Positions 1-7,361 of a stretch of 25,511 nt of DNA are shown here, piece by piece. The translations under genes were made by a program, and so were the position numbers. The DNA comes from an uncultured Parasphingopyxis sp. (GTDB lineage: Bacteria; Pseudomonadota; Alphaproteobacteria; Sphingomonadales; Sphingomonadaceae): NCBI GenBank assembly GCA_905479515.1, contig CAJQMX010000101.1:1-25511 (forward strand), written 5' to 3'. Within the stretch, counting starts at the first letter, position 1. Every line of letters starts with the position of its first letter. Under the pieces are notes generated by a model. That model had not been told where the DNA came from and made no database searches. It worked only from the letters and a program-made list of their open reading frames with translations.

Positions 1-1102
1 ATGACAGGCGCCCCTTGATTCGCGTCCAGATGGTCCGGCTGCTTGCATAGTCTTCCGGCGTGATGCGAATGCAATCGGCGATCTCATTGTCGACATAATG
101 GCGGATCATATCGGCAAAACCCGCATCCCGGATGCGGAGCATGACTTCCAGATTCAGATACAGGCTGCGGACATCGAAATTGGCTGAACCGATATAGACG
201 ATGTCGTCGACCACATAGAGCTTGGTGTGCAGCATCATCGGTTGATATTCGTACACTTCGACATCGGGCAGCAGATAGCGATAACGGTTGCGCGCCGCCG
301 CTATCGTCACATTATTATCGGATTTCGCCGCCGTGATCACGCGGGCTCTCCCGAGCCTCCCAGCCCGGCGAATGGGCCGCAATTGCGGAGCATAGGGTGC
401 GAAATAGGCCGCGATAACGTCGATCATGCTCCCGCCGTTGAGATCGTTGCGCAGCGTCTGGCCCCAGGGGCTCAACTCGCGCGTCGGACCTCCGAACAAT
501 AGCCGCACATCGCCGTCCTGCTCATGATGGCGCAAAAGGATGCTGCGCAAATCCTCCATTTGGGAATGGGGATTGCCTGACCAGCGGACGACATCATCAA
601 AATAGGCGGCAAGACGACCAGCGGCCGGCCCTTCAACTTTCAGCCCCAGATCACGCCATCCTTCAGTGCGATAAGCGGCAAAATAGCCTTGCGCGACATT
701 GAAGCCACCGATCATCGCCTTGCAGTTATCGGCAATCGCCATTTTCTGGTGGTTGCGCAAAAGATAACGGCGGCTGCGCTTGGGTTCGTAGCGACAAAAG
801 ATACAGTCACGCTCGGCAAGCGGCGCAAAAAAAGCATCGCTGGCCTTGGCACTGCCGAAACCATCAACCAGCAGCGACACTTTCACGCCCCGCTTATGGG
901 CAGCAACCAGGGCATCGCGCACGCGGATCGCTGCTGCGTCCTGAAGAAAGATGTAAAAGAGCAGTTTGATGCTTTCACGGGCACTGTCGATCAGCGCAAC
1001 CAATGCATCAAGTCGCTCCGGTCCTTCCGACAAAAGCTCAAATCGATGCCCGTCAACATCGGGTAAGGGATAATCGGGCCGTTCATGGTCTGCCATAGTC
1101 AT
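1..1102 (-). CDS. Phospholipase D-family protein (cardiolipin synthase-like), 3' end outside window
   Basis: Reading the minus strand from the ATG at 1102 (a second in-frame ATG lies at 1096) gives an uninterrupted frame of about 365 codons that runs off the left edge. Two HxKxxxxD phospholipase D motifs are visible: HQKMAIAD in the first half, and HTKLYVVDD followed by IGSANFDVRS in the second. This is the two-motif layout of cardiolipin/phosphatidylserine synthases and related PLD phosphatidyltransferases, which exchange phosphatidyl groups between lipids at the inner membrane. No N-terminal membrane helices are seen, unlike the ClsA type, so it resembles soluble ClsB/ClsC-like members more. 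The gene is divergent from rpoZ across a gap of about 110 bp. I saw no strong Shine-Dalgarno sequence, so the choice between the two ATGs is open. The family call is firm; the substrate is inferred. Confidence 0.88.
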   Translation of the reverse strand, partial: MTMADHERPDYPLPDVDGHRFELLSEGPERLDALVALIDSARESIKLLFYIFLQDAAAIRVRDALVAAHKRGVKVSLLVDGFGSAKASDAFFAPLAERDCIFCRYEPKRSRRYLLRNHQKMAIADNCKAMIGGFNVAQGYFAAYRTEGWRDLGLKVEGPAAGRLAAYFDDVVRWSGNPHSQMEDLRSILLRHHEQDGDVRLLFGGPTRELSPWGQTLRNDLNGGSMIDVIAAYFAPYAPQLRPIRRAGRLGRARVITAAKSDNNVTIAAARNRYRYLLPDVEVYEYQPMMLHTKLYVVDDIVYIGSANFDVRSLYLNLEVMLRIRDAGFADMIRHYVDNEIADCIRITPEDYASSRTIWTRIKGRLS

Positions 1103-1146
1103 GGCTCTAGGCTGCAAAGGGCCGATGCGGCAAGCCGGAGAATTTC

Positions 1147-1175
1147 TTGACAATCTGCGCCTCCGGACGTATTTC
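1147..1175 (+). promoter_or_regulatory. Probable sigma70-type promoter of rpoZ
   Basis: A perfect TTGACA at 1147-1152 is followed after 17 bases by TATTTC at 1170-1175, 37 bases before the rpoZ start. Hexamers and spacing fit a housekeeping promoter. It was judged by eye only. Confidence 0.5.
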
Positions 1176-1212
1176 GCCTCCTTTCCCGTATTGCTGATAA
1201 TTGGAACAAGCC

Positions 1213-1557
1213 ATGGCGCGCGTTACAGTCGAAGATTGTGTCGACAAGATTCCCAACCGTTTTGATCTCGTCCTGCTCGCCGCACAGCGCGCACGGCAGG
1301 TTTCGGGCGGCGCCGAGCTTACTATTGATCGTGACCGCGATAAAAACCCGGTTGTTGCCCTGCGTGAGATCGCCGAGCAGACGGTTAAGCCCAAGCATCT
1401 CGAAGAAGCCTTGATACAGAGCCTGCAGCGTGTTCAGATCGACGACGATGAAGCGCCTGATGAGATCGGTTCGTTGTCCCAGTCGGCCGAAGCGCTGCGC
1501 CTCACGGCATCCGCACCGCCCCGCAACACAAATGTTGCGGCTGACTACGAAGGCTAA
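1213..1557 (+). CDS. rpoZ: DNA-directed RNA polymerase omega subunit
   Basis: The 114-residue product begins [20 protein letters not shown] and continues with [10 protein letters not shown] and [11 protein letters not shown], the conserved core of the RNA polymerase omega subunit. Omega helps fold and assemble beta-prime, and in many proteobacteria it forms part of a ppGpp-binding site. The ATG at 1213 fits the family N-terminus; the upstream in-frame TTG at 1201 would add four non-conserved residues. A promoter-like sequence lies upstream and a strong intrinsic terminator follows, so the gene appears to be its own transcription unit. The tail after about residue 70 is acidic and then Ala/Pro-rich, as is common in alphaproteobacteria. 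It lies about 1.2 kb from the ppGpp enzyme gene rsh, close to it as rpoZ and spoT/rsh often are. Confidence 0.96.
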   Translation: MARVTVEDCVDKIPNRFDLVLLAAQRARQVSGGAELTIDRDRDKNPVVALREIAEQTVKPKHLEEALIQSLQRVQIDDDEAPDEIGSLSQSAEALRLTASAPPRNTNVAADYEG

Positions 1558-1579
1558 TCCGCTTTCTGGGCAATCCAAC

Positions 1580-1614
1580 AAAAAAGGGCTCGTGCGATGC
1601 GCGGGCCCTTTTTG
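1580..1614. terminator. Intrinsic terminator between rpoZ and the convergent hxlR-type gene
   Basis: The arms AAAAAGGGCTC (1581-1591) and GGGCCCTTTTT (1603-1613) pair over 11 bp with one G-U, around a loop of about 11 nt. T-runs exist on both strands. It sits 23 bp after rpoZ and 34 bp beyond the end of the convergent minus-strand gene, so it can serve both. Confidence 0.85.
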
Positions 1615-1647
1615 TATCTGCTTGCAACCGGCCTCTACCGGCAGCCC

Positions 1648-2127
1648 TTATTCGGCCGCTTCGGCAACGACATCGCTCTGATCGACCCATAACAGGTCAT
1701 GCCACTCGAGCGGGCGCCCGTCATGCGCATGGACACAAACCGATTGAACCGGCTGCCGGTCACGCCTGTCACACAAGACTGGATTGGAAGGCACACCGGT
1801 ACCCCACCGCTCACCCCATTGGCGCAGCGCAATCATCGTCGGCAGCAGCGATTCCCCTTTTGTTGTGAGCTTATATTCGATTTTGCGGCGATCATCAGGA
1901 CATGGCTGACGTTCAAGAATCTCGCTTTCCACGAGTCGACCGAGTCGGTTGGCCAATATGTTACGCGCGATGCCGAGACTGGCTTGCATTTCCTCGAAAT
2001 GCTTCAGGCCATTGAAAGCCGCGCGAAGGATCATAAATGACCATCGCTCACCCATCGCCTCAAGCGCGCGGGGAAGCCCGCATTCATCGTCGCCGATATC
2101 GCCAAGTTGTTCGGTTAATTTGCCCAT
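1648..2127 (-). CDS. HxlR-family winged-helix transcriptional regulator
   Basis: The 159-residue protein has the HxlR/MarR-like winged-helix core in residues 15-100. It carries CGLPRALEAMGERWSFMILR, then FEEMQASLGIARNILANRL, then RKIEYKLTTKGESLLP, the family's usual order of recognition helix and wing. HxlR proteins are dimeric DNA-binding regulators that often respond to aldehydes, quinones or redox stress and usually control a divergent gene. The C-terminal 55 residues contain two Cys (VLCDRR, SVCVHA), possible redox or metal positions. The gene is divergent from a micro-ORF and a small secreted protein, and a near-perfect 22-bp palindrome starts 54 bp upstream of its ATG, fitting autoregulation. 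No obvious Shine-Dalgarno was seen before the ATG at 2127. The ligand is unknown. Confidence 0.88.
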   Translation of the reverse strand: MGKLTEQLGDIGDDECGLPRALEAMGERWSFMILRAAFNGLKHFEEMQASLGIARNILANRLGRLVESEILERQPCPDDRRKIEYKLTTKGESLLPTMIALRQWGERWGTGVPSNPVLCDRRDRQPVQSVCVHAHDGRPLEWHDLLWVDQSDVVAEAAE

Positions 2128-2180
2128 ATGAGGTCAGCCTACTGCAAATTTGAGGATTCGTAAAATATGTGCCTTAAAAA

Positions 2181-2202
2181 GTTTTAGGTTGCAACTTAAA
2201 AC
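2181..2202. promoter_or_regulatory. Candidate HxlR operator: near-perfect 22-bp palindrome
   Basis: The left half GTTTTAGGTTG and the right half CAACTTAAAAC are reverse complements except for one base. The palindrome lies in the AT-rich gap between the divergent hxlR-type gene and the micro-ORF at 2251. Its right half contains GCAACTTAAA, which recurs as a direct repeat at 2225-2234. Binding by the adjacent regulator is inferred. Confidence 0.6.
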
Positions 2203-2218
2203 CCAATCAATTAGGTAG

Positions 2219-2251
2219 TGATTCGCAACTTAAAGTGAAAGGTACGAATCA
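2219..2251. promoter_or_regulatory. Second operator half-site and flanking inverted repeat upstream of the micro-ORF
   Basis: GCAACTTAAA at 2225-2234 repeats, 34 bp downstream, the half-site of the 22-bp palindrome. It is bracketed by TGATTCG (2219-2225) and CGAATCA (2245-2251), a perfect 7-bp inverted repeat that overlaps the start codon of the micro-ORF. This could be a second binding site or an mRNA hairpin over the ribosome binding site. Confidence 0.4.
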
Positions 2252-2322
2252 TGCAACATATTCTGACCGTTCTTATCTCGCTTGTAACGACCACGGTTCT
2301 GTTCGCGGCAACCGCCACATAA
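2251..2322 (+). CDS. Putative 23-residue hydrophobic micro-ORF upstream of the secreted protein gene
   Basis: ATG at 2251 opens a 23-codon ORF ending in TAA at 2320-2322, preceded by AAAGG about 8 bases upstream. The product is a single hydrophobic stretch starting MQHILTVLISLVTTT and ending FAATAT. It resembles the signal peptide of the protein encoded 42 bp downstream (MSRTLSLFLSLVTVAFLF...), with about 10 of 23 positions identical, and lies in the same reading frame. It may be a translated small membrane peptide, a leader ORF, or the remnant of a duplicated or restarted signal sequence. There is no conservation evidence in hand, so expression is uncertain. Confidence 0.4.
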   Translation: MQHILTVLISLVTTTVLFAATAT

Positions 2323-2364
2323 CAGCGCCGTCTTTTTCTCCCCTACCCAAGAAAGACGAATATC

Positions 2365-2673
2365 ATGTCACGCACTCTCTCCCTTTTCCTCTCCCTCGTT
2401 ACTGTCGCTTTCCTGTTCACCGCTACAGGCGCCCAGGCGCGTACCGTCTATCGTGCTACCCTTGCTGAAGCGGCGACCGAGCGGGTCAATATCATCCGTC
2501 ACGCGCCCTGGATCTGTAATGGTGCCAACTGCGCCACCGATCAGTCACGCAGCAGCACGACCAACACATGCCATGCCGTTGCCCGCGAACTGGGAACGCT
2601 GATTTCCTTCTCCGCCGACAATGAAGAGTTGAGCGAAGAAGAACTCGCCCAGTGCAACGAAGCCGCGCGCTAA
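2365..2673 (+). CDS. Small secreted CC_3452-family protein
   Basis: The 102-residue product has a clear Sec signal peptide: charged start MSRT, hydrophobic LSLFLSLVTVAFLFTAT, cleavage probably after AQA near residue 25. The mature part has four cysteines, two in a WICNGANCAT segment, one in NTCHAVARELGTLISF and one in AQCNEAA near the end. The pattern of signal peptide, W.C....C, C.(V/A)A.E.GTL..F and a late Cys matches, from memory, the CC_3452 family of small periplasmic proteins found in Caulobacter and sphingomonads, whose role is unknown. Two disulfides are plausible. It lies downstream of the 22-bp palindrome and may be controlled by the divergent HxlR-type regulator. The start is supported by the signal peptide; the Shine-Dalgarno is weak. 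Confidence 0.75.
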   Translation: MSRTLSLFLSLVTVAFLFTATGAQARTVYRATLAEAATERVNIIRHAPWICNGANCATDQSRSSTTNTCHAVARELGTLISFSADNEELSEEELAQCNEAAR

Positions 2674-2680
2674 GCGCCCC

Positions 2681-2698
2681 CAACCACTAAATTGGTTG
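2681..2698 (+). other. Small hairpin after the secreted protein gene
   Basis: CAACCA (2681-2686) and TGGTTG (2693-2698) form a 6-bp stem with a 6-nt loop, 8 bp past the stop codon of the preceding gene. No T-tract follows, so it is at best a weak terminator or an mRNA 3'-end stabiliser. Confidence 0.35.
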
Positions 2699-2706
2699 CA
2701 TTATCC

Positions 2707-2735
2707 CAGCACCCGGCCATCTTGGTCGGGTGCTG
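2707..2735 (+). promoter_or_regulatory. Strong hairpin enclosing the rsh start codon
   Basis: CAGCACCCGGCC (2707-2718) pairs with GGTCGGGTGCTG (2724-2735) over 12 bp, with one G-U and a 5-nt loop. The GTG start codon of rsh (2730-2732) lies inside the 3' arm. No T-run follows, so this does not look like a normal terminator. It would be expected to hide the start codon from ribosomes unless melted. Confidence 0.6.
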
Positions 2736-4820
2736 AGACAATATGAACTTATCGAACGGGTCAAAAGCTATGACCCCGAGGCCGACGAGGCCCTGATCAA
2801 CCGTGCCTATGTGTTTTCGGTCAACGCCCATGGCACGCAAAAACGCGCGTCCGGCGATCCTTATTTCAGCCATCCCATCGAAGTCGCCGGTATCCTTACC
2901 GATCTGAGGCTTGATGATGAGACGATCGCGACAGCGATCCTCCACGACACCATCGAAGATACTGTGGCCACACAGGAAGAGATCGAACGCCTGTTCGGCA
3001 AAAATGTCGCGCGCCTAGTAGACGGCGTCACCAAGCTTTCGACCATCGAAGCCCAGTCCGATACCGAGCGGGCCGCCGAAAATCTGCGCAAGTTCCTGCT
3101 CGCCATGTCGGGCGATATCCGCGTGCTGCTCGTCAAACTGGCGGACCGGCTGCACAATATGCGCACGCTGCACTTCATCAAGAATGAAGAAAAGCGCCGC
3201 CGCATCGCGCGCGAAACGATGGATATCTATGCCCCGCTTGCCGAGCGGATCGGCATGTATGAATTCATGAAAGAGATGCAGACGCTCTCTTTCCAGCATC
3301 TCGAACCCGATGCATGGGAATCGATTTCGACCCGGCTTGACCGGCTGCGCGAAGGCGAAGGCGCGGCGACCGTTGACCGCATTGCCCATGAGCTCAAGAT
3401 CGTGCTGGGCAGCCATGGCGTGGATGCCGAAGTTACCGGCCGCGAGAAACACCCCTATTCGATCTGGCGAAAAATGGCCGAGCGCCACGTATCGTTCGAA
3501 ATGCTGACCGATGTGATGGCGTTCCGCGCCATCGTGCCCGATGTTGCCGCCTGCTATCAGGCGCTCGGCATTCTGCACGAAAAATGGCACATGGTTCCCG
3601 GCCGCTTCAAGGATTATATCTCGACGCCCAAGCGCAACGGATATCGCTCGATCCATACCTCGATCCAATATGGCGAGGATCGGCGGATCGAAATCCAGAT
3701 CCGTAGCAAATCCATGCACGAACAGGCCGAACACGGCCTTGCCGCCCATTGGAGCTACAAGCAGAGCGACCGGCCGGATGGCCAGGCCGGCTGGATTCGT
3801 GACCTGATCGAAATCCTCGAAACGACCGACAGCCCGGAAGAGCTGCTCGAACATACGCGCATGGCGATGTATCAGGACCGGATATTCGCCTTTACCCCGG
3901 CTGGCGAGCTGATCCAGCTGCCCAAAGGGGCAACGGTCGTCGATTTCGCCTTCGAAGTGCATACGGATCTGGGCAGCCAGACGGTTGGTGCCAAGGTCAA
4001 CGGCCGCGTCGTACCGCTGCGGACACAGCTGGAAAATGGTGATCAGGTGCGCATCCTGCGTTCGGACAACCAGCACCCCGATCCCGGCTGGCTGAGCTTT
4101 GTCGTGACCGGCAAGGCGCGGGCTGCGATCCGCCGCTTCGTCCGCCAGAAAGAGCATGAGGAAACGGTTTCGCTCGGGCGAAAACTGTTCGATCAGGTCG
4201 TCGCCCGCCTGCCCGCACCGCTTGGCCGCGGGGCAACCAAGGCGGCGCTCAAACGCCTGCAACTCGCCAAGGAAGATGCGCTGATGGAAAAGATCGCGCG
4301 CAAGGAAATTGACGATCGCGCGCTGATGGAAGCGTTGATGCCGGGCATGGGGACCGGAGACCTGCAGAGCGTAATCCCGCCGGCCGGTCAGGCGATATCG
4401 ATCAAGGGCCTAACCCCGGGCGTCGCGTTTCAGCTGGCTGAATGCTGCCATCCTCTCCCCGGCGACCGGATCGTGGGCATCAGGCGCACCGGCGAGGACA
4501 TCGAAATCCACACAATCGATTGCGATACCTTGGCAGACGGCAATGATGCAGACTGGCTTGCGGTTAACTGGGGTGATGGTTCGGATGGCGGCGCGGCGCA
4601 GCTGAGGGTCGTGCTCAAAAATGAACCCGGGTCACTCGCAGTAATGGCGGGAATATTCGGCAGGCACGGCGCCAATATTATCAATGTGAAACTCGAAAAC
4701 CGGGACGGCAGTTTTCACAGCTTCTGCGTCGATATCGAGGTGCATGACCGCACCCATCTGATGCGTATCGTGGCGGCCTTACGCGCTGCTGACTGCGTGA
4801 CCCAGGCCGAACGCACCTAA
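2730..4820 (+). CDS. rsh: Bifunctional (p)ppGpp synthetase/hydrolase, RelA/SpoT (Rsh) family
   Basis: This 696-residue protein makes and degrades the stringent-response alarmone (p)ppGpp in the cytoplasm. An HD hydrolase domain fills about residues 25-180, with H48 in SHPIEVA, the HD pair H72-D73 in LHDTIEDT, and KLADRLHNMRTL. The synthetase domain follows, with GRFKDYISTPKRNGYRSIHT. The RFKD motif is the RxKD signature of bifunctional Rel/SpoT enzymes rather than the ExDD of monofunctional RelA. A TGS domain begins near DRIFAFTPAGELIQLPKGAT, and a C-terminal ACT domain includes LKNEPGSLAVMAGIFGRHGANI. The length is normal for the family. The start is taken as GTG at 2730 because upstream codons are unlike the family; no Shine-Dalgarno is visible and the codon lies in a hairpin. 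It is followed at 44 bp by kynA. Confidence 0.95.
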   Translation: MLRQYELIERVKSYDPEADEALINRAYVFSVNAHGTQKRASGDPYFSHPIEVAGILTDLRLDDETIATAILHDTIEDTVATQEEIERLFGKNVARLVDGVTKLSTIEAQSDTERAAENLRKFLLAMSGDIRVLLVKLADRLHNMRTLHFIKNEEKRRRIARETMDIYAPLAERIGMYEFMKEMQTLSFQHLEPDAWESISTRLDRLREGEGAATVDRIAHELKIVLGSHGVDAEVTGREKHPYSIWRKMAERHVSFEMLTDVMAFRAIVPDVAACYQALGILHEKWHMVPGRFKDYISTPKRNGYRSIHTSIQYGEDRRIEIQIRSKSMHEQAEHGLAAHWSYKQSDRPDGQAGWIRDLIEILETTDSPEELLEHTRMAMYQDRIFAFTPAGELIQLPKGATVVDFAFEVHTDLGSQTVGAKVNGRVVPLRTQLENGDQVRILRSDNQHPDPGWLSFVVTGKARAAIRRFVRQKEHEETVSLGRKLFDQVVARLPAPLGRGATKAALKRLQLAKEDALMEKIARKEIDDRALMEALMPGMGTGDLQSVIPPAGQAISIKGLTPGVAFQLAECCHPLPGDRIVGIRRTGEDIEIHTIDCDTLADGNDADWLAVNWGDGSDGGAAQLRVVLKNEPGSLAVMAGIFGRHGANIINVKLENRDGSFHSFCVDIEVHDRTHLMRIVAALRAADCVTQAERT

Positions 4821-4864
4821 AAATCGCGCTGGCGGCGGCGCGCTCGTCCAGCTAGTCTGCCAAG

Positions 4865-5665
4865 ATGGCGGACGATCCCAAAGACATGACCTATGGGCGC
4901 TATCTGGCGCTCGACACTTTGCTCTCAGCCCAGCACCCGATATCGGGCCTGCATGACGAGATGCTGTTCGTCATTATCCATCAGACCAAAGAGCTCTGGC
5001 TCAAACAGATCCTGTTCGAACTGGAACAGGCTCTGGCGCTGGTTCGCTCCGACGCGCTGGTGCCGGCCTATAAGGGGCTGGCGCGGGTCAGCCGGATACA
5101 GGCTGTGATGACCCTGAGCTGGGATGTGCTCGCGACCATGACACCTGCCGACTATTCCCGGTTCCGGGAGGTTCTGGGCAGCAGTTCCGGCTTTCAGTCC
5201 GCGCAGTTTCGGCAGGTCGAATTCATGCTGGGCCTCAAAGATGGCGGCCATCTCAAGCATCAGGATAGCGAAAGTACGGAATATCTGGCGATGCAGGCAG
5301 CGCTCAACGCGCCCAGCCTGTGGGATGAGGCCAACCGCGCAGCAGCACGCGCCGGCCTCCCCATCCCCGCCGAAACGCTCGAACGCGACTGGTCCACGCC
5401 CTATGTGCCGAGCGAAGCGGTCGAGAATGCATGGGCCACCGTTTATCGCGACACCGAAAAATGGTGGGAATTGTACCAGCTGGCTGAAAAGCTCGTTGAT
5501 GTCGACGATGCCATGGCGAGTTGGCGGCACAAACATGTGGTGACGGTAGAGCGCGTCATTGGCGGCAAGCGCGGAACCGGCGGCACGGCGGGCGTGCCCT
5601 ATCTGCAGTCGACGCTATCGAAGCGCGCCTTCCCCGAATTGTGGAGTTTGCGCACGCAGCTTTGA
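4865..5665 (+). CDS. kynA: Tryptophan 2,3-dioxygenase
   Basis: The 266-residue product matches the bacterial haem enzyme that oxidises L-tryptophan to N-formylkynurenine, the first step of the kynurenine pathway. Visible family signatures are MTYGRYLALDTLL, FVIIHQTKELWLKQ (H39 corresponds to the active-site histidine near the substrate) and HKHVVTVERVIGGKRGTGGT near the C-terminus, where H224 is the likely haem axial ligand. The length is typical. ATG at 4865 lies 44 bp after the rsh stop, so read-through from rsh is possible; the Shine-Dalgarno is weak. Later kynurenine-pathway genes (kynB, kynU) are not in the window, but glutaryl-CoA dehydrogenase, a distal step of tryptophan and lysine breakdown, is. 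Confidence 0.94.
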   Translation: MADDPKDMTYGRYLALDTLLSAQHPISGLHDEMLFVIIHQTKELWLKQILFELEQALALVRSDALVPAYKGLARVSRIQAVMTLSWDVLATMTPADYSRFREVLGSSSGFQSAQFRQVEFMLGLKDGGHLKHQDSESTEYLAMQAALNAPSLWDEANRAAARAGLPIPAETLERDWSTPYVPSEAVENAWATVYRDTEKWWELYQLAEKLVDVDDAMASWRHKHVVTVERVIGGKRGTGGTAGVPYLQSTLSKRAFPELWSLRTQL

Positions 5666-5741
5666 CGCACGGCATCATCGCGCTGCAATACATGTCCGAT
5701 ACAAAGCCCGATAACAGGGTATGAATGGGGAGGGATTAGCG

Positions 5742-7361
5742 ATGACGATCACGATGGACAGAAGGCTTTTGTTGCAAAGCGGCCTTTTTGGCTTGGCCGC
5801 TATCGCAACGCCCGGCGCTGCCCGGTTGCTGTCAGCACAGGGCTTCACCCATCAGGTTGCTTCGGGCGAACCGACCCAGAATTCCGTACTGCTCTGGACG
5901 CGCTTTGTTTCGGAGGGCGAGCCGACGCTGCGTGCAGAAATCGCCGAGGATGCAGAGTTCGGCCGGATCGTCGCGCGCGGCGAAACAACGGCGCGCAACG
6001 CGCATGACTTCACCGCCAAGATTGTCGTCACCGGGCTCGCACCGGGCCGCTGGTATTTCTATCGCTTCATCGCACCCGACGGCACAGCCTCTGTCATCGG
6101 CAGAACCCGGACGCTGCCTGAAGGGCCGGTCGGTCAGTTCAGGCTTGGGGTCATGTCCTGCGCAAACTTCCGCTTCGGCCATTTCAATGCCTATGGCCAT
6201 GCCGCTGCGCGCAATGATCTCGATCTGATCATCCATAACGGTGACTATTTATACGAATATGAAATGGGCAAATATCCGACCGAGGCGCAGGCGCTTGCCG
6301 GGCGGGATCTGATGCCCGCTACGGAACTTCTCGCGCTGACCGATTACTGGCTGCGCTATGCCGCCTACCGGGCCGACCCCGATCTCACCGCACTGCATCG
6401 CAATTATCCGATGATCGCACGCTGGGACGATCATGAAATCGCCAATGATCCTTGGCAGGGCGGCGCGGAAAACCACCAGCCGAACGAAGGCGATTGGGAT
6501 GCCCGCAAACGCGCCGCCATGCAGGCCTATCATGACTGGATGCCGGTGTCGGATGCGCCGTGGGACAGCTATCAGATCGGCGATCTCGCCACGATCATCA
6601 TGCCCGAGACCCGGATAACCGCACGCAGCGAACAGCTTGATTATGCGCTGGCGGTTGGTGATGGCAGTGCGGTTTCCGAAAGCCTGGCCACCTTCCGCGA
6701 TGGGCCATGGTCGGACGGCGCCCGCACGATCATGGGCGCAGAACAGGAAGCCTGGGCGGCGAGCCAGATGGCAGCCTCGACAGCATCCGGCACGCGCTGG
6801 CAGATACTTGCCCAGCAGATCGTGATGGGACGGACCTATTTCCCGCTACCGCTGGCCCAGGAAATCGCAGCCAGCGCCAATGAACTGGTGCGCGAGCGCG
6901 CAGCCCTGTTCGCTGCGGCAACCCGGGCGGGCCTGCCGCTCAATCTTGATGCATGGGACGGCTATCCGGCAGCGCGCACTAGACTGCTCAACGCGGCCCA
7001 GGAGGCTGATGCCAATCTGATCGTGCTGAGCGGTGACAGCCATAATGGCTGGGCTTTTGACCTCCAGCAGGACGGTGCGAATGTTGGCGTCGAGATGGCC
7101 GGGCACAGCGTCACATCCCCCGGTTTTGAGAGCTTCGTACCGCAAGTGTCGCCTGATGCGATGGCGCGTGCCATGGTTGAGGCAAGCCCCGACATGCGCT
7201 GGGCCGATACCTCTGGCCGCGGCTATATGACGATTACGCTAACCCCCGATGCCGTGCGCAGCGACTGGCTATTCCTCGACACCATCCGTGAACGCTCCGA
7301 GACCATCGCCCGGCAACATTCGATGCAGGTTGCCCATGGCGCGCGGAGCTATGACGCCTAG
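5742..7361 (+). CDS. phoD: PhoD-family alkaline phosphatase, Tat-exported
   Basis: With the start at 5742 the product has 539 residues. The GGGGAGG at about 5727-5733 lies the right distance before this ATG; an ATG at 5721 would place that Shine-Dalgarno inside the gene. The N-terminus has a twin-arginine signal (MDRRLLLQSGLFGLAA, with R7-R8) and a likely cleavage near LLSAQG. Metal-site motifs typical of PhoD phosphodiesterase/phosphomonoesterases are present: SCANFRFGHFNAY, HNGDYLYEYE, RWDDHEIANDPW and SGDSHNGWAF. The enzyme would be folded in the cytoplasm, exported, and release phosphate from esters in the periplasm using Ca/Fe. The N-terminal PhoD_N segment (VASGEPTQNSVLLWTRF) is also present. 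Its stop codon overlaps that of the convergent gene in the four bases CTAG. No Pho box was recognised. Confidence 0.92.
   Translation: MTITMDRRLLLQSGLFGLAAIATPGAARLLSAQGFTHQVASGEPTQNSVLLWTRFVSEGEPTLRAEIAEDAEFGRIVARGETTARNAHDFTAKIVVTGLAPGRWYFYRFIAPDGTASVIGRTRTLPEGPVGQFRLGVMSCANFRFGHFNAYGHAAARNDLDLIIHNGDYLYEYEMGKYPTEAQALAGRDLMPATELLALTDYWLRYAAYRADPDLTALHRNYPMIARWDDHEIANDPWQGGAENHQPNEGDWDARKRAAMQAYHDWMPVSDAPWDSYQIGDLATIIMPETRITARSEQLDYALAVGDGSAVSESLATFRDGPWSDGARTIMGAEQEAWAASQMAASTASGTRWQILAQQIVMGRTYFPLPLAQEIAASANELVRERAALFAAATRAGLPLNLDAWDGYPAARTRLLNAAQEADANLIVLSGDSHNGWAFDLQQDGANVGVEMAGHSVTSPGFESFVPQVSPDAMARAMVEASPDMRWADTSGRGYMTITLTPDAVRSDWLFLDTIRERSETIARQHSMQVAHGARSYDA

Noticed and set aside
1099..1581. 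160-codon minus-strand frame opposite rpoZ that ends with an ATGA overlap to the phospholipase D start
   Set aside because: The overlap looks operon-like, but the frame is opposite rpoZ, which has a promoter and terminator; the translation shows no family.
2235..2468. 77-codon plus-strand frame overlapping the micro-ORF and the signal peptide of the secreted protein
   Set aside because: Out-of-frame reading over better-supported ORFs; the product has no hydrophobic or domain pattern.
3015..4262. 415-codon minus-strand frame inside rsh
   Set aside because: Antisense shadow of a clear RelA/SpoT gene.
5692..5724. 10-codon ORF (MSDTKPDNRV) between kynA and phoD whose TGA overlaps the ATG at 5721
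   Set aside because: Too short, no ribosome binding site, and the overlapping ATG is not the preferred phoD start.
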